A stretch of DNA of 64,000 nucleotides from Nocardia stercoris (GTDB lineage: Bacteria; Actinomycetota; Actinomycetes; Mycobacteriales; Mycobacteriaceae): positions 1 to 64,000 of the forward strand of contig NZ_RFFH01000016.1 in assembly GCF_003696265.1 (NCBI RefSeq), given 5' to 3'. Position numbers and translations under genes: made by a program. Positions 25,815 through 34,845 of this stretch are shown one piece after another. Within the stretch, counting starts at the first letter, position 1, and each line of letters opens with the position of its first letter. The notes below the pieces were generated by a model. The model was not told the DNA's origin, ran no database searches, and saw only the letters and a program-made list of their open reading frames with translations.

Positions 25815-27059
25815 CTAGTACCTGCGGGCGCGCTCGTTGCGGCAGATCTCGTCGACTCCGGACTCCACATCGCGGATCAGGGCGTCGGTGTTCGACCCCG
25901 CGGGGCGCAGCCGACAGGTGAAGGTGATGAATCCGTGGTCCTCACCGGCGAGTTCGTGCAGGTACGGCGAGCGGACCCCGTAGGTCATCGCGGAGATGAC
26001 GGTGAAGTACCCGCTGCGCTCGCGATGGTCGGTGAGCAGGTCGTGCAGCCGGTGCAGCGTCGAGGTGTAGGTCGACAGCGGGGCGAAGACCGCGATGCGC
26101 AGCGCCGGGCCGCGCTCGGTGGAACTGATGACGGTGTCGGCCAGGAACTCGGCGTCGCGCAGGGTCATCACCTTGGGAGAGAACATGAGCGCGCCGGCGG
26201 CGGCGTTGCGGACCGGCATGGCCGCGCGCCCGCTGGCCGCCGAGGCGATCGCGCCCAGGCCCTTGCGCGCCCGGGAGCCGAGTTCGCGCCGGGCTCGCAG
26301 CGACGGAGTCGCGGCGGTGGGGTGCAGGCTCGACCACTGGCCGAACCGCACGGTACCCAACTGCACACTGCCCGTGCCGACCGGCAGGGCGGCCCGCAGC
26401 GGTGAGGTGTCCACCCAGCGGCCCACCTGCAGCAGGGCGTCGCCCGGGCGGGTGATCTCGGCGTGCGAGTGTTCGACGAAGGTGTCGAAGTCGAGGAACC
26501 GGTGGCCGTCGCTGGTCAGCCAGGTGCGGTCCTTGTCGACCTCCACGGCTTCCAGGGTGAGGGCGGTGATGATTCCGGTCCGGCCGGCACCGCCGAGGAT
26601 CCGGCGGAAGTGCTCGGCGTTGTGTGTGCGCCCGCAGGTGCCGAAGCGGCCGTCGGGGTCGACGTATTCCAGCGACACCACGTTGTCGCTGAACATCCCG
26701 TAGCGATGCGAGGCCGCGCTGAGGCCGCCGACGGCCGCGAAGCCACCCGCGGTGATCTCGCGGTGGTCGCCGACGATCGGCAGCCCCAGGCCGTGCGCGG
26801 CCAGGGTGCGGTCCACGTCGGAGAGCCGGGCACCGGCCTGCACCCGGACCAGCCGGGCGTCGGCGTCGACCGCCTGCACCCGGTTCATCCGGCGTAAGGA
26901 CAGCACCACGCGACGATCGGGGAGCGGGAACTCGTCCTCGCTCCGCTCACCGCCGCGAACGGTCAATCGTTGCGGCCGGGAATCGCGCACGGTACGAACC
27001 ACATCCGCGGTATCGCGGGGCAGGTACTCGTCCGAACGGGCGGCCAACGTGGTGCTCAT
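25815..27059 (-). CDS. FAD-binding oxidoreductase (VAO/PCMH type)
   Basis: A 414-residue flavoprotein. The N-terminal FAD-binding PCMH domain shows LTVRGGERSEDEFPLP, VQAGARLSDVDRTLAAHGLGLP and TAGGFAAVGGLSAASHRYGM; the C-terminal half resembles decaprenylphosphoryl-ribose-oxidase-like or sugar-lactone oxidase enzymes, but no residue pins down the substrate. ATG 27059 was preferred to the longer frame because GAGGCG precedes it and the extra N-terminus (RQRGAA) looks non-coding. It converges on ctaF across a shared terminator. Confidence 0.75.
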   Translation of the reverse strand: MSTTLAARSDEYLPRDTADVVRTVRDSRPQRLTVRGGERSEDEFPLPDRRVVLSLRRMNRVQAVDADARLVRVQAGARLSDVDRTLAAHGLGLPIVGDHREITAGGFAAVGGLSAASHRYGMFSDNVVSLEYVDPDGRFGTCGRTHNAEHFRRILGGAGRTGIITALTLEAVEVDKDRTWLTSDGHRFLDFDTFVEHSHAEITRPGDALLQVGRWVDTSPLRAALPVGTGSVQLGTVRFGQWSSLHPTAATPSLRARRELGSRARKGLGAIASAASGRAAMPVRNAAAGALMFSPKVMTLRDAEFLADTVISSTERGPALRIAVFAPLSTYTSTLHRLHDLLTDHRERSGYFTVISAMTYGVRSPYLHELAGEDHGFITFTCRLRPAGSNTDALIRDVESGVDEICRNERARRY

Positions 27060-27101
27060 GGCTGCGCCTCGCTGACGCTCGGCTCCGCCATGCGCAAAGC
27101 G

Positions 27102-27144
27102 CACAGGCACACGGTTCGCTCACTACGTTCGCTCACAGGCACAC
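27102..27144. repeat. Interleaved direct repeats upstream of the FAD oxidase
   Basis: CACAGGCACAC occurs at 27102-27112 and 27134-27144; between and overlapping them TTCGCTCAC occurs at 27115-27123 and 27128-27136. The block is 43-85 nt upstream of the FAD oxidase start, so it may be an operator or promoter-proximal element. The rest of the 315-bp gap to 27374 shows no gene. Confidence 0.5.
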
Positions 27145-27374
27145 ATGCTAATCACCGGGCCGCGTTTAGTCTGCCCCCTGTCCCGCCGGAGGACGCACCG
27201 CGGGAAGGCAATTCAGGCAATGGTGCGCAAACTTCGCTGAAGTGCTCTCGGTCACAGCAGGTCGGGGTCGGATATGGACGCGCGGACGCCCATCGAATGC
27301 GGGATTCGGACAACGCGCCCGAACCGCACTGGGGTGCTTGTGGTCACCCGGTCGCGCCGGTAGGCATGGATGTC

Positions 27375-28142
27375 ATGACTACCGTTCTCGTCACCGGGGG
27401 GACCGGCGCGCTGGGCCGCCATGTGGTGGACCGGCTCCGGGTGCGCGGCCACGAGGTCCGGGTGCTGTCGCGGCACGCGGGCGCCGGCACCCACGTCGGC
27501 GAATTGCGTAGCGGCGCAGGGTTACTCGAGGCCGCCGAGGGGGCGTCGGTGATCGTGCACCTGGCGTCGGACTTCCGCGCGCGGGGCCGGCCGGACCCGA
27601 TGCAGACCCGGCAGGTGCTGGCCGCGGCGGGTCAGGGCGCGCACGTGATCTACCTGTCGATCGTCGGGGTGGACCGGATCCCGCTGACCTATTACCGCCG
27701 CAAACTCGAGTGCGAGAAGCTGATCGACGGCAGCGTGGTTCCGCATACCGTCCTGCGCGCCACACAGTTCCACGACCTGATCGCCTGGGGTTTGCGCAGT
27801 GTCGAACGATGGCCGATCGCGCCGCTGCCGTTGGACTTTCGCTTCCAGCCGGTGGCGGTCGAGGATGTCGCCACCCGGATCGCGGATCTGGTCGCGGGGC
27901 CGCCGCTGGGCCGGGCCGACGACTTCGGCGGGCCGCAGGTGCTGACATTGGCCGAGCTGGCGCGGATCTGGCGGGAGGCTCGTGGCGGGCCGCGGCGGAC
28001 GGTCCGGTTGCGGGTGCCGGGGGCGGTGGCCCGCGGGTTCCGGGCGGGCGAGAACACGTGCCCGGATCACGCGGACGGCACCCACACCTGGGCCGAGTAC
28101 GTGGCCGCGAATCCGGAACCGGTGTACCGGCTCCGGGGCTGA
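27375..28142 (+). CDS. NmrA-like NAD(P)-binding protein
   Basis: A 255-residue atypical short-chain dehydrogenase. The Rossmann glycine motif VTGGTGALGRHVVDRL is at the N-terminus, followed by VIYLSIVGVDRIPLTYYRRKLECEKL (Tyr..Lys spacing) and FRFQPVAVEDVATRI. Such proteins act as redox sensors or reductases; no substrate can be assigned. ATG 27375 (MTTVLVTGG) was chosen so that the Rossmann strand starts the protein; ATG 27366 is an in-frame alternative. Confidence 0.8.
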   Translation: MTTVLVTGGTGALGRHVVDRLRVRGHEVRVLSRHAGAGTHVGELRSGAGLLEAAEGASVIVHLASDFRARGRPDPMQTRQVLAAAGQGAHVIYLSIVGVDRIPLTYYRRKLECEKLIDGSVVPHTVLRATQFHDLIAWGLRSVERWPIAPLPLDFRFQPVAVEDVATRIADLVAGPPLGRADDFGGPQVLTLAELARIWREARGGPRRTVRLRVPGAVARGFRAGENTCPDHADGTHTWAEYVAANPEPVYRLRG

Positions 28143-28230
28143 CCGCGATCATTTCCGTATTCGGACAACGTATTTCGGAGAAACGCCTGCGGCCGGGAGC
28201 TGGTGCTCCCGGCCGCGGTGTGGTCTGTGC

Positions 28231-28389
28231 CTATTTGCGCTTCTCGTCCATCCGGTGCTTGGCCTCGTCGGCCTTCTCCTTCGCCTTGTCCGCGAATTCG
28301 TGCATGTCATCCGATGCCTTGCCGACCAGGTCCTTCACGTCGCCCTTGGCCTTCTCGGCCATCTCCTTGGCCTTCTCGGAAATGCCCAT
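28231..28389 (-). CDS. Small charged helical protein, 52 aa
   Basis: A 52-codon gene reading MGISEKAKEMAEKAKGDVKD at its start and ending DEKRK. It is almost wholly Lys/Glu/Ala/Asp, with heptad-like AKEKA repeats predicting a single amphipathic helix. It resembles CsbD-like stress proteins and the MT0933-type antitoxin-like proteins in style, but neither can be confirmed. GAGAGGAG lies 6 nt before the ATG. It stands alone on the minus strand, 71 bp downstream of trpD in the direction of transcription. Confidence 0.75.
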   Translation of the reverse strand: MGISEKAKEMAEKAKGDVKDLVGKASDDMHEFADKAKEKADEAKHRMDEKRK

Positions 28390-28460
28390 CGAACACTCCT
28401 CTCGGACGGGGATATGCCGGGATCTATGGTAGCTGCAAGTTTGCTACCTGGCGCCGGCGA

Positions 28461-29525
28461 TCAGTCGTCGCCGAGCTGGTTGCTCAGTGCGGCCCAGCGG
28501 CCGAGCAGGTCCGCCGCGGCACCGCTGTCGATCGCGGCGCTCGCCCGGTCGAGCGCGGGAACGAGCAATTCGTGGATGTCGACCGCGTCGCCGTCGAGCA
28601 GTTCCGGGCGCAGCTCGGTCGCCACGATCGCGGCCGCCGAATTCAGCACCACCGCGTCCCGGACCGGGCCGGGTCGCCCAGCCAGCAGATCCCGGGCGAC
28701 CTGGGCGTTGACCTCGGCGCTCCCGCCGCGCAGCGCCTCCGGATCGACCTTCGCGATACCCAGCCGGACCGGGTCGACCGTGGTCCGCACCGCCCGGCCT
28801 CCGGTCACCACCCACACCGTGGTGGTCGCGGCCGTGGTGATCTCGTCCAAGCCGTCGTCGCCGCGCACCACGAGCGCGTTGCGTCCCCGCTCGGCGAACG
28901 TCCCGGCGATCACCGGAACCAGGCCGGGGAACGCGCAGCCGATCAGCCCCGCCGCCGGCTGGGCCGGATTGGTGAGCGGGCCGAGCACGTTGAACACGGT
29001 CGGGATCCCGATGTCCTTGCGGGCCGGGCCGGCGAACCGCAGCGCCGGATGGAACATGGGGGCGAAACAGAACCCGATCCCCACCTCGCGGACGCAGCGC
29101 GCCACCGACTCCGGGCCGAGCGCGATCCGCACGCCGAGCGCCTCCAGCACGTCCGCGCCGCCGCTCTTGGACGACATCGCCCGGCTACCGTGCTTGATCA
29201 CCGGCACACCCGCCGCCGACACCACCAGCGCGGACATGGTCGAGATGTTGACCGACCCGGACCGGTCACCGCCGGTGCCGACGATGTCGACCGCCGGGCC
29301 GTCGAACCGCACCCGCCGCGCGTGCGCGAGCATGCCGTCGGCCAAGGCGCGCAATTCGCTCGGGGTCGGGCCCTTCATCTTCATGGCCACGCCGAACGCG
29401 GCGATCTGGGCCTGGCTGGCGTTGTCGGAGAAGATCTCGTCGATCACCCACGCCGCTTCCTCCGTGGTCAGCTCGACCCCGTCGGTGAGGGCGCCCAAGA
29501 TCTGGGGCCACGCGTGCGTGCTCAT
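28461..29525 (-). CDS. trpD: Anthranilate phosphoribosyltransferase
   Basis: A 354-residue enzyme that transfers phosphoribose from PRPP to anthranilate in tryptophan synthesis. The PRPP loop DIVGTGGDRSGSVNIST is intact, with KHGSRAMSSKSGGADVLEALG, FNVLGPLTNP and the metal-binding VRGDDGLDE. The ATG at 29525 (MSTHAWPQIL) fits the family N-terminus. Other trp genes are not in the window; in mycobacteria trpD also stands alone next to ctaE. Confidence 0.95.
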   Translation of the reverse strand: MSTHAWPQILGALTDGVELTTEEAAWVIDEIFSDNASQAQIAAFGVAMKMKGPTPSELRALADGMLAHARRVRFDGPAVDIVGTGGDRSGSVNISTMSALVVSAAGVPVIKHGSRAMSSKSGGADVLEALGVRIALGPESVARCVREVGIGFCFAPMFHPALRFAGPARKDIGIPTVFNVLGPLTNPAQPAAGLIGCAFPGLVPVIAGTFAERGRNALVVRGDDGLDEITTAATTTVWVVTGGRAVRTTVDPVRLGIAKVDPEALRGGSAEVNAQVARDLLAGRPGPVRDAVVLNSAAAIVATELRPELLDGDAVDIHELLVPALDRASAAIDSGAAADLLGRWAALSNQLGDD

Positions 29526-29638
29526 GGAATCCGGTCCGCCTCTCGGGGGTCTTGCTGCGCTCTCGACGACAGTAGAGTATCCGGGCCGCCCAGCGGCCGC
29601 CGAACCGATTTCGGACCCCAGGCGGCGCCCTGGGCGGG

Positions 29639-30091
29639 TCAGCGGGCCCGCGGGGCGGGCTGCAGCGCGTCCCAGCCCAGCGCCGTGCCGCCGTGCCGGT
29701 GCGCCACGCTCGCCATCCGGGAACGCTCCTGCGAACAGTGCACGGCGTCGAGGATCTGCACCCGCTGCAGGATCAGCGGAGTGCCGGACGCGTCCGTGGC
29801 CTCCGCGTCGGCCCGGTCCGCGCCGCGTGTGTACCCCGCCTGCGCGGTCAGGGCCAGTACCGCGGACACCTGATCGGCGGGCAGCCGCAGATGATGCCGG
29901 AACAGGGCGGGCGCGTCGGGCGCGAACGAGACGGGGGAGCGCGCCGGATCCGCCCCGCGGGCCAGCGCGGCCGAACACGCTTCCGCGTCATCGAAACTCG
30001 CGACCACCACGACCAGATCCGGGTCGGCTGGATCGAGCCGCGCGACCGCGCCCGAACCCCGCAGCCGCCGCCACATCGCACCTACGCCCAT
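29639..30091 (-). CDS. Hypothetical protein, 150 aa
   Basis: A 150-residue protein starting MGVGAMWRRLRGSGAVARLD, chosen because GGAGGC lies just upstream of the ATG. It has an alternating strand/helix pattern (DLVVVVASFDDAEACSAALA, then LRLPADQVSAVLALTAQAGYT) suggestive of a small alpha/beta fold with ferredoxin-like repeats, and an Arg-rich C-terminus. There is no signal peptide or known catalytic motif. It lies upstream of trpD on the same strand (113 bp). Confidence 0.65.
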   Translation of the reverse strand: MGVGAMWRRLRGSGAVARLDPADPDLVVVVASFDDAEACSAALARGADPARSPVSFAPDAPALFRHHLRLPADQVSAVLALTAQAGYTRGADRADAEATDASGTPLILQRVQILDAVHCSQERSRMASVAHRHGGTALGWDALQPAPRAR

Positions 30092-30377
30092 ACCGCCTCC
30101 GTCCTCGTCGCCGCGCCCGCGGGCGCGAGACCTGCGTGCCGTCCGTCGCGGCACCCCGAATTCCCGGCTCGCCAGGAGACGAGAACGCTTGCGCTCGCCA
30201 AGGATAGGGAGCCGCCGCGGCCCCTCGACCGCCCGGTCGGCGGGCACTCTCCCGATGATCACCACGGACACGCCGCGCCCGTCCGAGAGGTAGTCCTGCG
30301 CTGGGATTTCCGACACGGGAGGACAAGATTCGCACCCCGCTGCGCCTGTCGTACTACGAAGAGTCATACTTACCGGC

Positions 30378-30989
30378 GTGACGACCGCAGTAGGGACCCC
30401 AGGATCGGCCATTACCCAGCGTGTGCACTCGCTGAACCGGCCCAACATGGTCAGCGTCGGTACCATCATCTGGCTGTCGAGCGAGCTGATGTTCTTCGCC
30501 GGCCTGTTCGCCATGTACTTCGTCGCCCGCGCCCAGGCGCACGGCGTCTGGCCGCCGGAGCCGACCGAGCTGAATCTCAAGCTCGCCGTGCCGGTGACCA
30601 CCGTGCTGGTGCTGTCCTCGTTCACGTGCCAGATGGGCGTGTTCGCGGCCGAGCGCGGCGACGTGTTCGGGCTGCGCCGCTGGTACGTGCTGACCTTCCT
30701 CATGGGCGCGTTCTTCGTGGGCGGCCAGGGCACCGAGTACATCAACCTGGTCAAGGAAGGCACCTCGATCTCGAGCAGCAGCTACGGCTCGGTGTTCTTC
30801 ATCACCACCGGCTTCCACGGTCTGCACGTCATCGGTGGTCTGATCGCCTTCATCTTCCTGCTGATCCGCACCAAGCTCAGCAAGTTCACCCCGGCGCAGG
30901 CCACGGCGGCGATCGTAGTCTCCTACTACTGGCACTTCGTCGACATCGTGTGGATCGGGCTGTTCGCCACGATCTACTTCGTCCGATAG
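30378..30989 (+). CDS. ctaE: Cytochrome c oxidase subunit III
   Basis: A 203-residue five-helix subunit III of the aa3 oxidase, showing SSELMFFAGLFAMYFV, TEYINLVKEG, the GFHGLHVIGGL motif and the C-terminal YYWHFVDIVWIGLFATIYF. The GTG at 30378 lies 7 nt after CATACT, the likely -10, in a 286-bp upstream gap with no other gene. It heads the ctaE-qcrCAB operon: qcrC starts 64 bp after its stop. Confidence 0.96.
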   Translation: MTTAVGTPGSAITQRVHSLNRPNMVSVGTIIWLSSELMFFAGLFAMYFVARAQAHGVWPPEPTELNLKLAVPVTTVLVLSSFTCQMGVFAAERGDVFGLRRWYVLTFLMGAFFVGGQGTEYINLVKEGTSISSSSYGSVFFITTGFHGLHVIGGLIAFIFLLIRTKLSKFTPAQATAAIVVSYYWHFVDIVWIGLFATIYFVR

Positions 30990-31053
30990 CGCCTCGCAGC
31001 TCCCGGACAGGCAGCGCAACAGCAACGGTTCCGTCTACTCCAAAGGGACACAG

Positions 31054-31923
31054 ATGAGTTCATCTCCCCCGTCAGCGCCAGACCCCGCCGCCGCGGGGAT
31101 CGATGAGGCCGCCACCAAGACCCGCAAGCAGCGGCGCAACCGCCGCAAGTTCGCCGGTGGTCTGGTATTGGCCCTGGGCCTCGTCGGCGCCGGCTTCGGC
31201 GCGTCCGCCCTCACCCCGCAGGCGCAGGTCGCGACGGCCAAGGACGACCAGGCCGCGCTGGTCCGCGAGGGCAAGCAGCTCTACGACACCTCGTGCATCA
31301 CCTGCCACGGTGCCAACCTGCAGGGCGTACAGGACCGTGGCCCGAGCCTGATCGGCGTCGGTGACGCCGCGGTCTACTTCCAGGTCTCCACCGGCCGTAT
31401 GCCCGCCGCGGCGAACGGCTCGCAGATCGCCCGCAAGGACCCGAAGTTCGACGAGCGCGCCGTCGACGCGCTCAGCGCCTACGTCGCCGCCAACGGCGGC
31501 GGCCCGTCGGTCCCGCGCGACGCGCAGGGCAACGTCGAGCAGGAAAGCCTGATCAAGGACGCCGACATCGCGCGCGGTGGCGAGCTGTTCCGCATGAACT
31601 GCGCGTCCTGCCACAACTTCACCGGTAAGGGTGGCGCGCTGTCCTCCGGTAAGTTCGCGCCGCCGCTGATCCCGCCGAACGAGGCGCAGATCTACGCCGC
31701 GATGCTCACCGGCCCGCAGAACATGCCGAAGTTCTCCGACCGGGAGATCACCCCGGAGGAGAAGCGGGACATCATCGCCTACGTCAAGGACCGCACCGAG
31801 TCGCTGCCGGAAGCCGGCTACGGCCTCGGCGGCTTCGGTCCCGCGACCGAGGGTCTGGCCATCTTCGTGGTCGGCGTGGTGGTCCTGGTTGGTTCCGCGA
31901 TGTGGATCGGATCCAAATCATGA
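31054..31923 (+). CDS. qcrC: Diheme cytochrome c of the bc1 complex
   Basis: A 289-residue membrane-anchored diheme cytochrome c. An N-terminal signal-anchor (GGLVLALGLVGAGFGASA) is followed by two c-type domains with heme motifs CITCH and CASCH and a C-terminal membrane helix (TEGLAIFVVGVVVLVGSAMW). The two fused c domains replace a soluble cytochrome c and pass electrons directly from bc1 to the aa3 oxidase supercomplex. Its stop overlaps the qcrA ATG. Confidence 0.97.
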   Translation: MSSSPPSAPDPAAAGIDEAATKTRKQRRNRRKFAGGLVLALGLVGAGFGASALTPQAQVATAKDDQAALVREGKQLYDTSCITCHGANLQGVQDRGPSLIGVGDAAVYFQVSTGRMPAAANGSQIARKDPKFDERAVDALSAYVAANGGGPSVPRDAQGNVEQESLIKDADIARGGELFRMNCASCHNFTGKGGALSSGKFAPPLIPPNEAQIYAAMLTGPQNMPKFSDREITPEEKRDIIAYVKDRTESLPEAGYGLGGFGPATEGLAIFVVGVVVLVGSAMWIGSKS

Positions 31924-33077
31924 GTGAGGAGCACAGCAACATGGCGGCCGCAGGCCACAACGAGGAGCTGAATCCGACCGAGGAACAGCTCGATGCGATG
32001 TCGCAGGAAGAGCTGGTAAAGCTCGGCCTCGCAGCCGACGGTGTCGAGGTCGTCTACCGCGAGCCGCGCTGGCCGGTGCCCGGCACCAAGGCCGAGAAGC
32101 GCGCCGAGCGCGAGGTGGCCGGCTGGTTCCTCCTCTCGACCCTGTTCGGCCTCGGCCTGATCGGTGTCTTCCTGTTCTGGCCGTGGCACTACAAGAGCCG
32201 CCACCAGGACGGCAACGGCCTCTACTCGCTGTTCACCCCGATGCTCGGCATCACCATGGGTGTCGCCGTGCTGGCCATCGGTATCGCGATGGTCGTGGTC
32301 CGCAAGAAGTTCATCCCGGCCGAGATCGCCATCCAGACCCGGCACGACGGTCCCTCGCCCGAGGTCGACCGCCGCACCCTGGTCGCCGAGCTGAGCGACG
32401 CGCTGGAGACCTCCACGCTGGGCCGCCGCAAGATGATCGGCCGCACCGCCGGCCTCGCCATGGGCGTACTCGGCGTCGGCGCCCTGTTCGCCTTCGTCGG
32501 CGGCATGGTGAAGAACCCGTGGGCCAAGGGCGACAAGTCCGAGCTGTGGGTCTCGGGCTGGACCCCGGACTTCCCGGGCCAGACCATCTACCTGCGCAAG
32601 GACACCGGCCGCCCCGAGGACATCGTCCTGGTGAAGCCGGAGGACCTCGACGCCGGCGGCATGGAGACGGTCTTCCCGTGGAAGGAAGAGTGGCGCGGCA
32701 ACGCCGAGGAGACGCTGCAGTCGCTGCGCGGAATCCGCAACGCCGTCATGCTGATCCGCTTCCGCACCGAGGACGCCAACAAGGCGATCAAGCGCAAGGG
32801 CCAGGAGAGCTTCAACTTCGGCGACTACTTCGCCTTCTCGAAGATCTGCACCCACCTGGGCTGCCCGACCTCGCTGTTCGAGCAGCAGACCAACCGCATC
32901 CTGTGCCCGTGCCACCAGTCGCAGTTCTCGGCGCTGGAATGGGGTAAGCCGATCTTCGGACCGGCCGCCCGTGCGCTGCCGCAGCTGCCGATCACCGTCA
33001 ACACCGAGGGCTACCTCGTCGCCAACGGCGACTTCATCGAGCCCCTCGGCCCGGCCTACTGGGAGCGTCGTTCATGA
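31920..33077 (+). CDS. qcrA: Rieske iron-sulfur subunit of the bc1 complex
   Basis: A 385-residue Rieske protein of the actinobacterial type, with three membrane helices (VAGWFLLSTLFGLGLIG, MLGITMGVAVLAIGIAMVVV, GLAMGVLGVGALFAFVGGM) before the soluble domain. The [2Fe-2S] ligands are in CTHLGCP and CPCHQSQF. The start was taken at ATG 31920, which overlaps the qcrC stop (ATGA); ATG 31941 with GAGGAG 8 nt upstream is an equally credible start and would shorten the protein by 7 residues. The stop overlaps qcrB. Confidence 0.96.
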   Translation: MSEEHSNMAAAGHNEELNPTEEQLDAMSQEELVKLGLAADGVEVVYREPRWPVPGTKAEKRAEREVAGWFLLSTLFGLGLIGVFLFWPWHYKSRHQDGNGLYSLFTPMLGITMGVAVLAIGIAMVVVRKKFIPAEIAIQTRHDGPSPEVDRRTLVAELSDALETSTLGRRKMIGRTAGLAMGVLGVGALFAFVGGMVKNPWAKGDKSELWVSGWTPDFPGQTIYLRKDTGRPEDIVLVKPEDLDAGGMETVFPWKEEWRGNAEETLQSLRGIRNAVMLIRFRTEDANKAIKRKGQESFNFGDYFAFSKICTHLGCPTSLFEQQTNRILCPCHQSQFSALEWGKPIFGPAARALPQLPITVNTEGYLVANGDFIEPLGPAYWERRS

Positions 33078-34723
33078 GCCTGTCGGACACTCTGGCTCGC
33101 CAAGCGAGCAGCCAAGCCAACGAGATGGACGAGCGGTACCGGATGGCCCCGTTCGTCCGGCGGTCGATCAACAAGGTCTTCCCGACCCACTGGTCGTTCC
33201 TGCTGGGTGAGATCGCGCTCTACGCGTTCATCATCCTGCTGCTGTCGGGCATCTACCTGACCCTGTTCTTCGACCCGTCGATGACCGAGGTCGTGTACAA
33301 CGGCGCCTACCAGCCGCTGCGTGGTGTGACCATGTCGCGGGCCTACGAGAGCGCGCTCGACATCTCCTTCCAGGTGCGCGGCGGTCTGTTCGTCCGCCAG
33401 GTGCACCACTGGGCCGCACTGCTGTTCGCGGCGTCGATCATCATCCACCTGTTCCGCATCTTCTTCACCGGCGCGTTCCGCAAGCCGCGTGAGGCGAACT
33501 GGGTGATCGGCTCGCTGCTGCTGATCCTGGCCATGTTCGAGGGCTTCTTCGGGTACTCGCTGCCCGACGACCTGCTCTCGGGTACCGGTCTGCGGGCCGC
33601 CTTCGGCGGTATCACGATGTCGATCCCGATCATCGGTACCTGGATGCACTGGCTGATCTTCGGCGGTGACTTCCCGGGCACGATCATCATCCCGCGTCTG
33701 TACATCGCGCACGTGCTGCTGCTGCCGGGCATCATCCTGGCGCTGATCGCCGCGCACGTCGCGCTGGTCTGGTACCAGAAGCACACGCAGTTCCCCGGAC
33801 CGGGCCGCACCGAGAAGAACGTCGTCGGTGCCCGCATCGTGCCGGTGTTCGCCGCCGACCAGGGTTCGTTCTTCATGTTCACCCTCGGCATCGTCGCCCT
33901 CATGGGTGGTGTCCTGCAGATCAACCCGATCTGGAACCTGGGTCCGTACAACCCCTCTCAGGTCTCCGCGGGTTCGCAGCCGGACTTCTACATGATGTGG
34001 ACCGACGGTATGGCGCGTCTGATGCCGCCGTGGGAGCTCTACCTGGGTCGCTACACGATCCCGGCGGTGTTCTGGGTCGCGCTGATCATGGGCCTGGTGT
34101 TCACCGTTCTGATCGCCTACCCCTGGATCGAGAAGCGCCTGACCGGTGACCACGCCGCGCACAACCTGCTGCAGCGTCCGCGCGACGTGCCGGTCCGGAC
34201 CGCCATCGGTGCCATGGCCATCGCGTTCTACCTGACGCTGACCCTGGCCTGTGTCAACGACATCCTGGCGTTCAAGTTCGACATCTCGCTGAACGCGACG
34301 ACCTGGATCTTCCGGATCGGTGTGCTGGTCGCCCCGCCGGTGGCCTACTACCTGGCCTACCGGTTCTGCCTGGGCCTGCAGCGCAGCGACCGGGCGGTGC
34401 TCGAGCACGGTATCGAGACCGGTGTGATCAAGCGCCTGCCGCACGGTGAGTACATCGAGATCCACCAGCCGCTGGGCCCGGTCGACCACCACGGTCACCC
34501 GATCCCGCTGGAGTACCAGGGCGCGAAGATCCCGAAGAAGATGAACCAGCTGGGTCTGGCCGGCAAGCCGGGTTCGGGTTCGTTCCTGATCGCCGACCCT
34601 GCCGACCAGCAGGCGACCAACGTCGCGGTCGAGCACGAGCAGGAGCACGAGCAGCTGACCGCTCTGGCGACCTACCAGCGCGAGATCACCGGCGGCGACA
34701 GCGATCACGGCCACGGCCACTGA
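33074..34723 (+). CDS. qcrB: Cytochrome b subunit of the bc1 complex
   Basis: A 549-residue cytochrome b that oxidises menaquinol and carries hemes bL and bH. The heme-histidine helices show RQVHHWAALLFAASIIIHLFR and RLYIAHVLLLPGIILALIAAHV; the Qo segment MPPWELYLGRY is present. The C-terminal ~130-residue hydrophilic tail, His/Glu-rich at the end, is typical of the actinobacterial form. Overlaps qcrA by ATGA, implying translational coupling. Followed by a strong terminator. Confidence 0.97.
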   Translation: MSLSDTLARQASSQANEMDERYRMAPFVRRSINKVFPTHWSFLLGEIALYAFIILLLSGIYLTLFFDPSMTEVVYNGAYQPLRGVTMSRAYESALDISFQVRGGLFVRQVHHWAALLFAASIIIHLFRIFFTGAFRKPREANWVIGSLLLILAMFEGFFGYSLPDDLLSGTGLRAAFGGITMSIPIIGTWMHWLIFGGDFPGTIIIPRLYIAHVLLLPGIILALIAAHVALVWYQKHTQFPGPGRTEKNVVGARIVPVFAADQGSFFMFTLGIVALMGGVLQINPIWNLGPYNPSQVSAGSQPDFYMMWTDGMARLMPPWELYLGRYTIPAVFWVALIMGLVFTVLIAYPWIEKRLTGDHAAHNLLQRPRDVPVRTAIGAMAIAFYLTLTLACVNDILAFKFDISLNATTWIFRIGVLVAPPVAYYLAYRFCLGLQRSDRAVLEHGIETGVIKRLPHGEYIEIHQPLGPVDHHGHPIPLEYQGAKIPKKMNQLGLAGKPGSGSFLIADPADQQATNVAVEHEQEHEQLTALATYQREITGGDSDHGHGH

Positions 34724-34751
34724 CAGCTGTCCCGGCGGTAACGCCGAAGGC

Positions 34752-34784
34752 ACGGCCCCGAACCGGATTCCGGTTCGGGGCCGT
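34752..34784 (+). terminator. Terminator of the ctaE-qcrCAB operon
   Basis: A perfect 15-bp stem, ACGGCCCCGAACCGG (34752-34766) and CCGGTTCGGGGCCGT (34770-34784), with a 3-nt ATT loop, 28 nt after the qcrB stop. The following TGCCGTTTCC has only a few Ts. Confidence 0.9.
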
Positions 34785-34845
34785 TGCCGTTTCCGGCGTC
34801 GTCGTGCCGACCGGAACGGTGAAATACCGCTAGGCTCTGCAGATC

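Noticed and set aside
28384..28445. Toxin partner for the 52-aa protein
   Set aside because: The flanking sequence up to trpD has no open frame of suitable length on either strand.
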